This document shows, one piece after another, positions 1 to 10,440 of a DNA stretch of 64,000 nt. Both the position numbers and the translations under genes were made by a program. This DNA is from Heterostelium album PN500 (lineage: Eukaryota; Evosea; Eumycetozoa; Acytosteliales; Acytosteliaceae), in the NCBI RefSeq assembly GCF_000004825.1, contig NW_008805073.1, positions 806,001-870,000 of the forward strand, written 5' to 3'. The notes beneath the pieces are model-generated. The model was not told the DNA's origin and did not search any database. It worked only from the letters and a program-made list of their open reading frames with translations. Position 1 is the first letter of the stretch; each line of letters begins with the position of its first letter.

Positions 1-571
1 GAGTGTTATCGGTTGAATTTGATTGTTGTTGACTCATTTTTAATGTTGTCTTATTGTTTATTTGATTATATACAAATGTTTTGATAGTTTTAATTATTAT
101 TTGAGTTTATTATTAGATTGATGATTAACTTTGGTTTGAAGATATTAAAAATGAAAAATAAGTTGTATTTATAGTGTGTCATTTCTAAATTTAAATAAAT
201 TGGAATAACTTAAACTAAAATAGATAATAATTTGATTGTAAATGAGAGAATGTAAGAGAATCATTAATTGATAGAGAACATGCTTCACTGAAGCCCCTTC
301 ACGAACATATAACCCCCATTAATTTGTCTTTTTTTTAAGCAAAAAATGAAATTTTGATCTTTTTTTTTATTGGCAAAATTTTTGAAAGAATCAGAGAAGA
401 CTTGTCTTTCTCAGTGATTTGGACAGATATATCGATCTATTAATTTATCATAGAATTCCTTTAGTTTTCCTTGATGTCTCTCAACAAATCATTTTACAAC
501 AAATTAAAATTTATAAATATGAATATAGATTCTTTTTTTTTTCTCATTTATTCAAAACTTTTAATAATTTG
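1..571. other. AT-rich spacer, no gene seen
   Basis: No open frame of note and no RNA gene that I recognise. The right end is the 3' flank of the minus-strand ankyrin-like gene. The segment is rich in T runs, as dictyostelid spacers are. Confidence 0.6.
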
Positions 572-2710
572 TTATAAACAATAAATTTTTTTATTTTTAT
601 TCTTTTCCATTAAAGTTTTGAAGGTTGCTAACCACTCTGGACTTTTATGCATAACCTCCCTCAGGTACTTTGTATCAATGTAAATAAAATCTGATAAAAA
701 TTTGATTGTTTCATAACCATTGTTGTTTACGCATTCCACTATTGAAACTTGATCGACTTTTACATTAACTAAATAAGATGAATAGTGTTGATTGATTAAT
801 TTAAGAATGGGTAGATTGTTTTTCTTGGCAGAGTTTCTGAATATACTGTGGATAAAGTTGGTTTTGTTCAGTTGACTATCGGAGCTGTTCATGAATGCTT
901 TTACGACATACCATCTTCCTTTCAGGCCAATGGTTTGAGAGTGAATGTATTTAGTGAGTTTACCATCGCTCAATACCAGGTTGATCAATGCAACTCTTCC
1001 ATTGACACCGGCCAAATATATGAGTTCGTTTATACAAAAATTATCGGGACTGTGTTGCAGGAAGATACGGTAGGCATAGGTATCACCATACTCGCCAATC
1101 ATCTCGATATTCTCTTTCGTCAGCTTCTCGGTTGGTCGTGTTTGAAGTAGATACTCCATCATATCGTACTGTCGGTTGAAAAGAGCAGTCTCTATTGGTA
1201 AACCATATTTATCAATCCAAGCGCTGTCGAAACTGCTACTACTGACTTTCGAGTTCATGAATTGTACAATCTCCATTAGTCCATTACCAACGGCGATATA
1301 AAATGTGAAACTTTTGAAAATGCTCTCCAACCTGTATGCTGTTGCACCATTTACAGACAACAATGGATATGTAATTTCTAACAAATACTGCACAATCGGG
1401 AGTTGTTTGTCATCGTCAGGCATAAAGGGCTCCCATCCTTTCAAAACTAATGGATAGTATTCGTTCATGTATTGCTCCATTTCTGTTGATTTAGTAGGTG
1501 GAAATTCGGATATATTACCATAATGAAACTCTAATTCGCTATCCAATTTGGGAATACCAACAGAAGAAGTATCGAAAGTAGTTAGATTAACTTCAACAGG
1601 TGAAGAGGAGATATTAAATATGTCTTGTGCTATTGCTTTCAAAATATCGAAAGGATGCTCGGTAGATACATTGAGAGGATGGTTATTGTAATTTTCTTGC
1701 AACTTATCAAATGCAATCTGAAAATCTAATTGGCGATCTAAATAGTTGTCCAACCAAAATGAATAAACTTCAAGATCCGGTATCTTTTCAATTCGATATG
1801 GAACAAGCTTATTAATGATATATGAGTCTTTAGATATCAAATTCCTGTCGTGAAACCTCTTTAAAACCTTTAGATCTAAAGGTGTGGTGGGGAAAAAATC
1901 ATAATAACACCAATAAGTTTTACCGTCAAACACATCTTCCTTTTTATCAAGCAGGCTATTTATAACAAATGAATTATTCTTTGAGCCGAGTATTAAAAGA
2001 GAGCGTTCTTTGATTTCCTTATAGATTTTAGGTGTGATAGGTTGCTCCATAAACATTTCAAATAATGGTAGATGATAATCGATTGCAGCAATAAAGTCAT
2101 TATAACTGTATTGGTAACTTTGCTCGACTAGATATTTGAAATTGTCAATTGTGATACCAGACTCGATTAAACGAACTGCACTTTCGAAAGGATGATCACT
2201 TCCTCCAATCAGTTGGTAGATCCATTGATATGCCTCGATGAATGCTGATCTCTCTGCTTTTGCATATGAGCAAAGCAAATCCCATGTTACTTTCTCAAGA
2301 GGATTCAAATACTCTTTCGATTTCGACCGCAGCAGTGTGATATACTTGTTCCTGATGAGCCAAGGCGCACTATCGATATCACTGGCTCTCCAATTGTTTG
2401 TAAAGAATGAGCTGTCCTTGGTAATTGACAATCTAGCGAGAGTGTAGATTTTGCCTGATTTCCTGATGCGCTTGAACTGAACAACTTCACTGCTCTCTAT
2501 TATATTGTCGGCATTGATTATCTTCAAAGGCATCAAAGCTTTTGGGTAACACGACTTTACCATGATCAATATCTTTGCCAACAGATATTTATTAAACAAA
2601 ACCAAACCAACAGAGTCACATGAAGATCTTCTCTCACCACTATCCAACTTTACTTCTTTTGATGATTCCCATTTGTTCTGAACAATTGTATCATAACTCC
2701 TCTTTGACAT
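572..2710 (-). CDS. ankyrin-like repeat protein of dictyostelid type, 712 aa
   Basis: A single uninterrupted exon from ATG at 2710 to TAA at 572. The N-terminal half (to about residue 330) is an alpha-helical region that I cannot assign. From about residue 440 the protein has degenerate helix pairs of ankyrin character, for example AVGNGLMEIVQFM, then ALFNRQYDMMEYLL, then LAGVNGRVALINLVL, then SAKKNNLPILKLI, spaced roughly 30-45 residues apart. Large families of such weak ankyrin proteins are known in dictyostelids and most have no assigned role. No signal peptide or membrane segment is seen. It lies head-to-tail with the rdeA-like gene on the same strand. The ankyrin assignment rests on pattern only; the exact function is unknown. 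Confidence 0.75.
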   Translation of the reverse strand: MSKRSYDTIVQNKWESSKEVKLDSGERRSSCDSVGLVLFNKYLLAKILIMVKSCYPKALMPLKIINADNIIESSEVVQFKRIRKSGKIYTLARLSITKDSSFFTNNWRASDIDSAPWLIRNKYITLLRSKSKEYLNPLEKVTWDLLCSYAKAERSAFIEAYQWIYQLIGGSDHPFESAVRLIESGITIDNFKYLVEQSYQYSYNDFIAAIDYHLPLFEMFMEQPITPKIYKEIKERSLLILGSKNNSFVINSLLDKKEDVFDGKTYWCYYDFFPTTPLDLKVLKRFHDRNLISKDSYIINKLVPYRIEKIPDLEVYSFWLDNYLDRQLDFQIAFDKLQENYNNHPLNVSTEHPFDILKAIAQDIFNISSSPVEVNLTTFDTSSVGIPKLDSELEFHYGNISEFPPTKSTEMEQYMNEYYPLVLKGWEPFMPDDDKQLPIVQYLLEITYPLLSVNGATAYRLESIFKSFTFYIAVGNGLMEIVQFMNSKVSSSSFDSAWIDKYGLPIETALFNRQYDMMEYLLQTRPTEKLTKENIEMIGEYGDTYAYRIFLQHSPDNFCINELIYLAGVNGRVALINLVLSDGKLTKYIHSQTIGLKGRWYVVKAFMNSSDSQLNKTNFIHSIFRNSAKKNNLPILKLINQHYSSYLVNVKVDQVSIVECVNNNGYETIKFLSDFIYIDTKYLREVMHKSPEWLATFKTLMEKNKNKKIYCL

Positions 2711-3044
2711 TCTTTTGATAATAAATAAATAAAATGAGCATTAAAAAAAAAACAATGTTTAAACCAAATTTTTCTCGTTTTATTAATTTTTCCCTCATTA
2801 GGTGAAAAAACTATTTGTTTCTCCAATTAAATTCCACTAAATTGGTAATTATTTATTTTTTACTTATAAATCAAAGAATGAATTCAAGGTAAAAGACAAA
2901 TAAATAAAATAAAATAAAAAAAGATATGGTATGACATTTTGTTTAAAAAGAATTTTGTTTTTATAGAAATTCTCTGTTTGATTTTCTAAGTTGGGGGAGT
3001 TATTCTTTATACATATAATAGTAAATTAATTAATTTATGATATT
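2711..3044. other. spacer between two minus-strand genes
   Basis: About 330 bp of AT-rich sequence. It must hold the promoter of the ankyrin-like gene (right of its ATG) and the 3' end of the rdeA-like gene. No further feature seen. Confidence 0.5.
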
Positions 3045-3914
3045 TCAATTCTTTGGTGTACCTTTCTTTGGCTCCTCCAAAATATGAGTGGTAACTTTTT
3101 CTGTCTTTTTATCAGTTGGATGAGTGTTGCTGCTACTGCTACTGTTGGTAGCTGTAACTGTGTATGTGGTGGTGGTGGTTGCGGTTGGTTTGCTTGAGGT
3201 GTTGGTTGTTGTATGGTGATGATTGTGATGACTATCTGAAGAGGTAGTTGTGTTGGGTTTGCTGTTGCTGGCAGTCACTGTTGTTTTATCGTTGTGTTTC
3301 TCCTCGACCACCACCGAGGTGACTGTGGCTGTGGTTGCGGAAGCTGTGCTTGTATTGCTGTGGCTGGAAGCAGATGCCTCTGGATGATGTCTAGAGTCTG
3401 CTGCTGCTGGTGGTGGTTGGTGAGTGGTGCTGCTAGTGTCTTTCTTGTCTTCTTTTGACTTTTCTTGTTGATGTTGATGTTTTTCGGCTACTTTTTCGTC
3501 TTCTGCGGCCTCTGCGGCAGTTTCGCCAACGGATTCACCACCGTTCCACGATGCCATATATTTATCGAGTAGTTTGAAGAGTTCGGTGACTTCTTTCTTT
3601 AGTTCGTCAAGATGCTCTGCGGCCTTCTCCAGCTGCTTCTCTTTGCATAGTGACTCTATCTTTCCACTGACAAATCTGACAGCCTCTGCACCTATATAAC
3701 TGCTGCTACCCTTGATATCGTGTGAATGTAAAATCGATTCCTTCTCGTCGAGAGTTGCCAACGACTTGTCGAGCTGGGGCAAATGCTCTTCCACTGAAAC
3801 TTTATAGGAATTTATCAACTCTGCCTCGAACTCGTGGTCTCCCTCCGAGTAGTCGGCCAGAACTCTCTGTTGAAATCGCTCTGTTGGTGTTGGTCCTGTA
3901 TAGTCTGTATTCAT
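3045..3914 (-). CDS. rdeA: RdeA-like histidine phosphotransfer (HPt) protein, 289 aa
   Basis: HPt relay protein. In Dictyostelium RdeA carries phosphate between hybrid histidine kinases and the response-regulator phosphodiesterase RegA and so sets cAMP level and developmental timing (known from the family). Seen here: a helical domain of about 125 residues at the N-terminus with the HPt motif HSHDIKGSSSYIG; the phospho-acceptor would be His65. After about residue 130 the protein becomes a low-complexity tail rich in Ser, Thr, His and Lys, ending in KKGTPKN. It is a single exon, ATG at 3914. The tail is longer than an HPt domain needs and could be a fast-evolving linker. Cytosolic; no membrane segment. 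I am fairly sure of the HPt call and less sure that this is the one-to-one RdeA orthologue. Confidence 0.85.
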   Translation of the reverse strand: MNTDYTGPTPTERFQQRVLADYSEGDHEFEAELINSYKVSVEEHLPQLDKSLATLDEKESILHSHDIKGSSSYIGAEAVRFVSGKIESLCKEKQLEKAAEHLDELKKEVTELFKLLDKYMASWNGGESVGETAAEAAEDEKVAEKHQHQQEKSKEDKKDTSSTTHQPPPAAADSRHHPEASASSHSNTSTASATTATVTSVVVEEKHNDKTTVTASNSKPNTTTSSDSHHNHHHTTTNTSSKPTATTTTTYTVTATNSSSSSNTHPTDKKTEKVTTHILEEPKKGTPKN

Positions 3915-6900
3915 TATTTAAATATTATAATAAAAAATTATATACAATATAATATATAAATATATATATAGATTTTATTATTTTTTGATATAGTAGCTAT
4001 TTATCTTTGTGTATTATTTTGTTTTTGTTTTTGTTTTGCTTTGCTTTGCTTTGTGTTTGCAATTTTTGTTAAAAACAAATTAAATTTGATCCTGTCTTTA
4101 ATTAAGAATTAATGAACACACTACTTTACAAAAGCACACTATAGTATTTAAATTAAGTTTTTCTATACTAAAAAAAAAATTATGCTTGAAAATAAAATAG
4201 AATAATTTTAGTTAATAAATGAACATTCACATAGATTATTTTTATTTTTGAAAAAAAAAAAAAAAAAAAATATCGATTAAATTGGAATTCAAGAAAAATA
4301 TGAAAGGACAAGATAATGGAATGGATTAAAATAATTTAAGATTTGGGTCTTTAATTTTTAATTAATTTTATAAAAATTATTATGAAAATAATTTAAGATC
4401 TTAAATTTTTTATAAAAATTATTATAAAAGCAGACAGACATACATAAAGTTAGTCAGCGGCAATCATACTTTAAATAAATACAATAAATTGTTGAATTGT
4501 TGTTATGTTTGTTTGTTATTATTGTGTTGTTTTTGATGATGCTAAATTTTTATTTGCGACCAATATACGAAAAGTAAATTTAAATTTTGTTGGAAATGGA
4601 TATGATTGGATTTTGAACAAAAATAATGAAAGTTACTTTTAAAAAATAAATAAAATGATGTTATAAAATAAATGTTACTGTTGTTTGTGATATATTACAC
4701 ATTACTACTATTATCTCTAAGAGTTGATATAATTGAAATAAGAATAAAATGTATGGTAACTATATAATTTTAATATTTATATTAATTTTAAATTTTTTAT
4801 TGTTTTGTTGTTGAATCAATCATATTGATTTTATTTTTGATTGATTTTGATTTGATTTTGTAATCAGTGCAATTACATAAAAAAAATAAAATAAAAAAAA
4901 TCATAATCAGCAATGTTTGCAAAAATTAATCAACAACAAATGATAAATTTATTAAAATAGAACTAAATTGTTTACTCATTTTCTTTATTCGCCAAATTTG
5001 ACAACACTACTATAAGTACTTACTGTTCTGGTTGTTGAATTTCTACTACTACTTTTACTACACTGCTTTTACAACTCTTGTTAATATTTAAAATAGTATT
5101 TCATAAACAACATAAAGATACAACAGTATTTATGAATAATAATAGTAGTACTACTAATGATTAAGTTGAAATGTTTTGTTGTGGTGTTCTTTATAAATAG
5201 AAATGTTTATATAAGAGTAAATAAATATAAATTTATATTGATATATATACAATTAAATTCGGTAGGTTAATTTATTTTTATTTTATTATTTTTTGTTTGT
5301 TTTTGATTTTTGTTATTTAATGATGAATTAATTCATCCAGTGTTTCATGTGTGAATGGGGGATAGGGTGAGTGGGTGATGATGAGATGAGCTTGAGTTTA
5401 GTGGGCTTAGTTATTAAGTCAGTGGACAACTGTTATAATAGAATTTGAACAATATATCAACAACAACAGAACAACAAATTAATTAAGGTGGTGTCATCAG
5501 TAGTAACAACAATACCTTTAGAATCCTAGGAGATATTGTAATTGGCTCCAATTTTCTGATATTGAATCGTGAAAAATGAACATAATACTGACTGATTGAT
5601 ATAAAGATGGAACAGATGGAATGCAAGACAAGTCAGAAACAAACTATTACCTAATAAAAAAAAAACTATATATCTTTTATTTGATTTATGATGTTATTGA
5701 CTGTCTCTGCTTTACGATGACAGTCAACACTTTATTGGACAAAAATATATAATCGATGTTTATTAATGCTACTGTCAGTTCAGAGGATGATTTGGTGGAG
5801 ATCATGTGCTGCCACTCTTATTTTTAAATTGAAACACAAATGCAAAACAAGGATATTTTTGGAAAGGGTGCAAGTTTGGTCATTCGAATTGTGACACTGA
5901 CAAAAGTTGAATAGATTGTGACCATAGAATAACAGCACATCAATATTTTCAAATAAAAATATAAAAAAAAGGGTACGTGAGCACACCATCCGAAATACCA
6001 CACATATAACATATTTGGTTTTAAAAAAAAAAAACAAAATTAATTAAATTAAGTCTGAAATAATAATGTCGATGAAGTTGCAAAAAAAAAAAAAAGAAAA
6101 TAACAACACTCACTTATAAAATTAATCTTTTTAAAAAAGAAGAATTGAATATAATTGAAACAATATTATCTTTAGAACATAGAGAAATAAATGAAAAGAA
6201 TATAAAAGAAAAAAGAATATTAAAGTTGAAAAAATGATTATATACTTTGTTTTTTTTTTTGCTAGATTGATGCAGTTCTTTTAATTAAAATGATTGACTG
6301 ATCAGAAATATTACCAAGTATTGGGGACTTATGATTCTTATTCTGTTTTTTATTTAAATTTTATTGTATTTAATTAAAAAAAAAAAACAAAGCTCTAAAT
6401 TTTTCTGCTTTAAAAAAAAAAATTACATTGCACAAAAAAATCAAATTATTTGAACCATTAATTTTAACAAAACTGTTTGTCCAAAAAAAGAACACGATGT
6501 TTAATATCACATGATTTGGGTTGTTTGTGACACTAAAATATCAAATAAATTAATAAAAAAATAAATGCTTCTATTTAAGACTCTGATAGAAAAAAAAAAA
6601 TAAAAAATGTCAGACACTGACACCTAAACCTCTTGATATTCAAAAACTTGACACAAGATGAGAATCTCAATCTAACTTGGTTTCTTTGAATGTGGATAAT
6701 CCAATTGGAGTTGTTCTACTATCACCCCAATCTCATTGTAATTGTCAACACTCTTTTGTTTTTTTTTTTCTACAAAATAATGAATAACATAGGCTTCAAG
6801 AGAAAGTAGATAGTTGACCATTTTACTTTTTTCATCATAACTAATGAAAGTAATAAAAGAATAAAAGTAAGATAAATGTTTCCAAAAAGACCTAAATCAT

Positions 6901-7231
6901 TGGAGTTCGAATGAAGTCTGAGTGAGTTAGTAAGTTAGTTAGTTAGTTAAAGCTATCAATGTTAAATGTAAAGTAAACGATGTCGTATGATTTATTTCAT
7001 AAACATCTATTTTTTCATTTTATATAAATTAAAAAGGGGTATAATATTATTATATGGAGGAGGTGGAGATGGTGGATGTGTAATTGCTTGTGGTTGATTT
7101 GAATGATTGGTTGGTATATGACTACGTGTCGTGCGCTGTATTCGTACGTTAAATAGTTTTTAGTTGTAGTGATAATATATAATAACAAAAATTGCTGCTG
7201 CTGCTGAAAATGAATATCAGGCCATCGTAAT
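3915..7231. other. long AT-rich spacer (3.3 kb), no gene seen
   Basis: The largest gap in the left part. Only short random frames occur and none has dictyostelid codon bias. It holds a run of about 20 A near 4252-4270, a more complex stretch near 5320-5560, an inverted motif GTCAGACACTGAC near 6608-6620, and a more mixed stretch near 6600-6960. Its left end is the promoter side of the rdeA-like gene. An unannotated non-coding RNA cannot be ruled out, but I see no motif that proves one. Confidence 0.5.
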
Positions 7232-8118
7232 TTAATTGATCTTAATTCCTTCTCTTAATGCTGGAAGATCAACACGATACTTTGGTTCGGAGTATTCCTC
7301 CTCGTTCTCCTCAGATGTTTCGATATTCTCTGTTTTATTGATGGGTGCATTGGTTGGTGTGAGTGCAGTGCAATTCATACAGGTCATCGATGAGTAACTG
7401 TACAAATCGATTTGATAGCATTGATCTGCTGGACATGGTCCACCTGTTGGGAATGGAATACATTTCTTTACAGAGGTAACATATAATCCTTCGCTGTTCT
7501 CATCAAACATATTTATATATAAAAAATAAAAAATTAACAACAAAGAAAGAAAATAAAAAAAGAAAATAAGTAAGTATGGGTGCAAGTCAGAAAAGTTAAC
7601 TATGATAGATTACCATTTTGGTTGTGGAAGAGGTGCCTTTTGCCATGCGTAAATATTAACAGAGATACCAGCGAGAATGGTCGATAAAATGAGAAGTGCT
7701 AACAAGTATTTGAATTTTGGATGGATGACATCATCTCTGTCTCTCCACCAACGTACCAACAAACCAGTTGAGATCAATATAACAAGCAGTGTGACAACTA
7801 AAACGAAATCTCTGGGTTGTTTAATTCCAAAAAATACACCAATTGCCAATGAAAACTATGATATTATATTTTAGATTGATTACCATCATCATCATAATAT
7901 TAATATTAGTCAATCTAAAATTTATTGGTTTTGTGGGTCAAACAAACAACGACTCGGTAAAAACCCACTCACAAACAACCAACATTTTCAAATCAAATGA
8001 TGGTTGTAATATGTAAACAACGTAAACCTACAAGTGAAAAAATAGTGACAGCAAGTCCCACCAGATATTGAGTGACCTGTGTTTGCTTTCTTTGCTCTCC
8101 AAATAATGGTTGATCCAT
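7232..8118 (-). CDS. small membrane protein with 3 TM segments, about 196 aa (3 exons)
   Basis: Exons read as 8032-8118, 7614-7855 and 7232-7493; the phases agree across both introns (donors GTAGGT and GTAATC, acceptors CATAG and AACAG). The protein starts MDQPLFGEQRK. Hydrophobic stretches lie at about residues 20-40, 50-68 and 80-100, followed by a loop or tail with seven Cys and an acidic C-terminal segment (EENEEEYSEP). The third-exon acceptor was chosen because the nearer AG would give an immediate stop. I do not recognise the family. The topology suggests an integral membrane protein with a Cys-containing tail. The neighbours give no clue. Confidence 0.6.
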
Positions 8119-9297
8119 CTTTCTTTATATATTATTATTGTATTGTTTTATTATTAAATGTAGTACTACTCTATTAATTTATAATTCTATATATTAATAA
8201 TAAATAAAATAAAATAATTGGCAATTACAACAAAATAATGAAAAAACAATCAGTTGTGTGGGGGATTACTTAATTGAATTTTCAAAAGAAACTTTTTGCT
8301 TTTTCTTGAGTCCAATTTTTTCTTTTTTATTTTTTTTTTATGTTTAAAAAAAATATAAAAAAATCAATCAGATTTAATAGAATGTGTTTGGATTTATGAA
8401 TACATAAACTTAAGCATAAGTATCTGTTTTAACCCAATACATAGGTGGTAATGTATGATAGCAAAAGAAGGTTCTCGAAAATTAAAGAAATTAGAAAAAA
8501 AAAAAACACATAAAGTTTTTAAAATTTTTTTTAATAATTTTTTTTTTTTACATGTAAAACCACAGAAACCTTTTGGTTTCACGACCATCTATATATAAAA
8601 TAATATAAATTGATAAGTCTACCGTCAATTATTACTAAGAGTTACTTGTATCTCATTGTTAAAATATTGATTATCTTGGGTAACCTTGTAAAAATTCATA
8701 TATATATCAGCTAAGTTTTTTACATTCAAAAAGTAGAATAATAACAAACAAAAGAACTATTATTCTTAATGCCAGCTAGCACCGGTTGAAAGCTTAATTT
8801 GTTTAAGGTCAAGGATAATAATATTAATCAAAGCATTGTCCCATAAAAAAATGATGGGAAATTAACTTTCTCCTTTAAAAAGAGTCGGTTTTCGATCCAA
8901 AAAATTTCTGTTCGTTTTTTTGTCGAAAGAGAATGTCAATGATGATTAACATGTTCTGCTACTGAATGTAACTGTGGATAACACATACCATTACCAAAAC
9001 ACTTCTGATGCATTCCTCCTTTTTTTTTTTTTCTGGCGGATCTTCTACCTCCACAGCTCACCGTTCGACAAATATAGCTTTTAGTTTAATTTAGAATTGC
9101 TGAACTTTGTATATTATCTATAGACTTCAAATCAAAAAAAAAAAAAAAAAAAAAACAAAAAAAAAAAAACCGTTCACTCTAAAACACCTTAAACAATAAT
9201 CAAAAAATAACAAAATAAAAATAATCTTTTACTGTTGCCACACGTTTTTATTATTTACAAGTTTACTATGACTTTGATGTCGTCAGTATCACAAAGT
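8119..9297. other. AT-rich spacer, no gene seen
   Basis: About 1.2 kb between two minus-strand genes. It has long A and T runs (for example around 9130-9170) and one 64-codon frame at 8394-8588 that is almost all Phe and Lys and looks random. No RNA gene recognised. Confidence 0.5.
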
Positions 9298-10032
9298 CTA
9301 GTTCTTGGATTGTGTATTTAGTGACTTTGGTTGTTGGTTGTCTAGTTGATTGATTTTGATACACAAATGATATCTTGATTTCTCATTTGAAAACTACAGT
9401 TAAAAGTAAAAGAATATATTCATATTAATATAAAAGAATATTTAGTAATTAAATTTAATACATACTTGATTATGGAAATCATTTTTGAAATAAGTTCTAA
9501 TCTTCTGAGTTTGGAGATCAATAGATTTGTTAAGGATATCTTCAACTGTAATACTGGAACCCTTCTCATATCCCTTTAATACTTGATTGATTAACTTTCG
9601 AATGGAATTCTTTTCATATCTCTCTTTTGATCTCTTTGAATGCTTCTCCAATACCTTTTCCTTTGGTTCCGATTTCTTGTCTTCAATGTTGTTATTGTTG
9701 TTCGATTGTTGTTCCAAATTTAGAGTTGGAGTTGGTGTTTAATTTATTTGTTGAGTTACTCCAAGAATAGTTATTAGAGTATTGGGATTGTTGTTAGATG
9801 ACTTCGAAGAACCCAGTTCAATATTTTGAACCCCTTCAATGATTGTAGTGTTATCCTTAACCCTCTCAGAAGAACGATTGTTTCCCCTTTCAGATCCCCT
9901 TTCAGCCCTCTCTGATTTCTTAGCCCTCTTTTCAGCACGTAAAGCTGCCCTCTCTTTCTTTCTTTCTTCCCTTTCGATACGTCTGGCTTCACGTGATTCT
10001 GGTTGTTCTCTTTCTTCTCTTTGGCATACCAT
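9298..10032 (-). CDS. Arg/Glu/Lys-rich protein interrupted by one in-frame TAA
   Basis: From ATG at 10032 one frame runs to 9466, then a clear intron (donor GTATGT at 9465, acceptor CTGTAG at 9394) leads to a last exon 9298-9393 ending in TAG. Inside the first exon a TAA at 9739-9741 stops the frame. The frame stays open on both sides and is similar in character: charged and Ser/Asn-rich. The N-terminal 60 residues are a run of Arg, Glu, Lys and Ala that would form a charged helix. The second half (RKLINQVLKGYEKG) is helical. If the stop is real only a 97-residue protein is made; otherwise about 220 residues. No known domain recognised. Confidence 0.45.
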
Positions 10033-10440
10033 TTTTGTTTGATAAAATTAAATATTTACGATTTATCCCAAATGTTAAATAGATTAATGTTTGTTTATTT
10101 GTTTAAATTTATAATTTGATTTGAATAATGAATTAAATATTCTAGAAAGTGACCTATTTATATTTTATTGTTCTTTAAATTTTAAAAATTATCTTTCTTG
10201 TTATTTAGGAACGAATCTTTGACCAGCAAATTCTTTCCCAAAAAACAAAATTGAGAAAATAAAATAGTTTTGGGACCGTTTTTATTGTGAGCAAAAAACT
10301 GTCCCTTTCTTAGGTTGGAACGTTGTGCTGAGTGGAAGCTGAGAAACAAATGAGTTTTGGTGGGTCTCGAGAGAAGAGGGAATAATAGATAGTAAAAAGG
10401 TGTGAATAGATCTTTGTTAATTTTTTTTAAAAAATGTTTA
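10033..10440. other. spacer between two minus-strand genes
   Basis: About 400 bp: promoter side of the charged-protein gene and 3' side of the zinc-ribbon gene. Nothing else seen. Confidence 0.5.

Noticed and set aside
5780-6037. 85-codon frame in the long spacer
   Set aside because: Phe- and Leu-rich from T runs, overlapping frames of equal length, no codon bias.
8394-8588. 64-codon minus-strand frame
   Set aside because: Product is mostly Lys and Phe from A/T runs; no neighbour or splice support.
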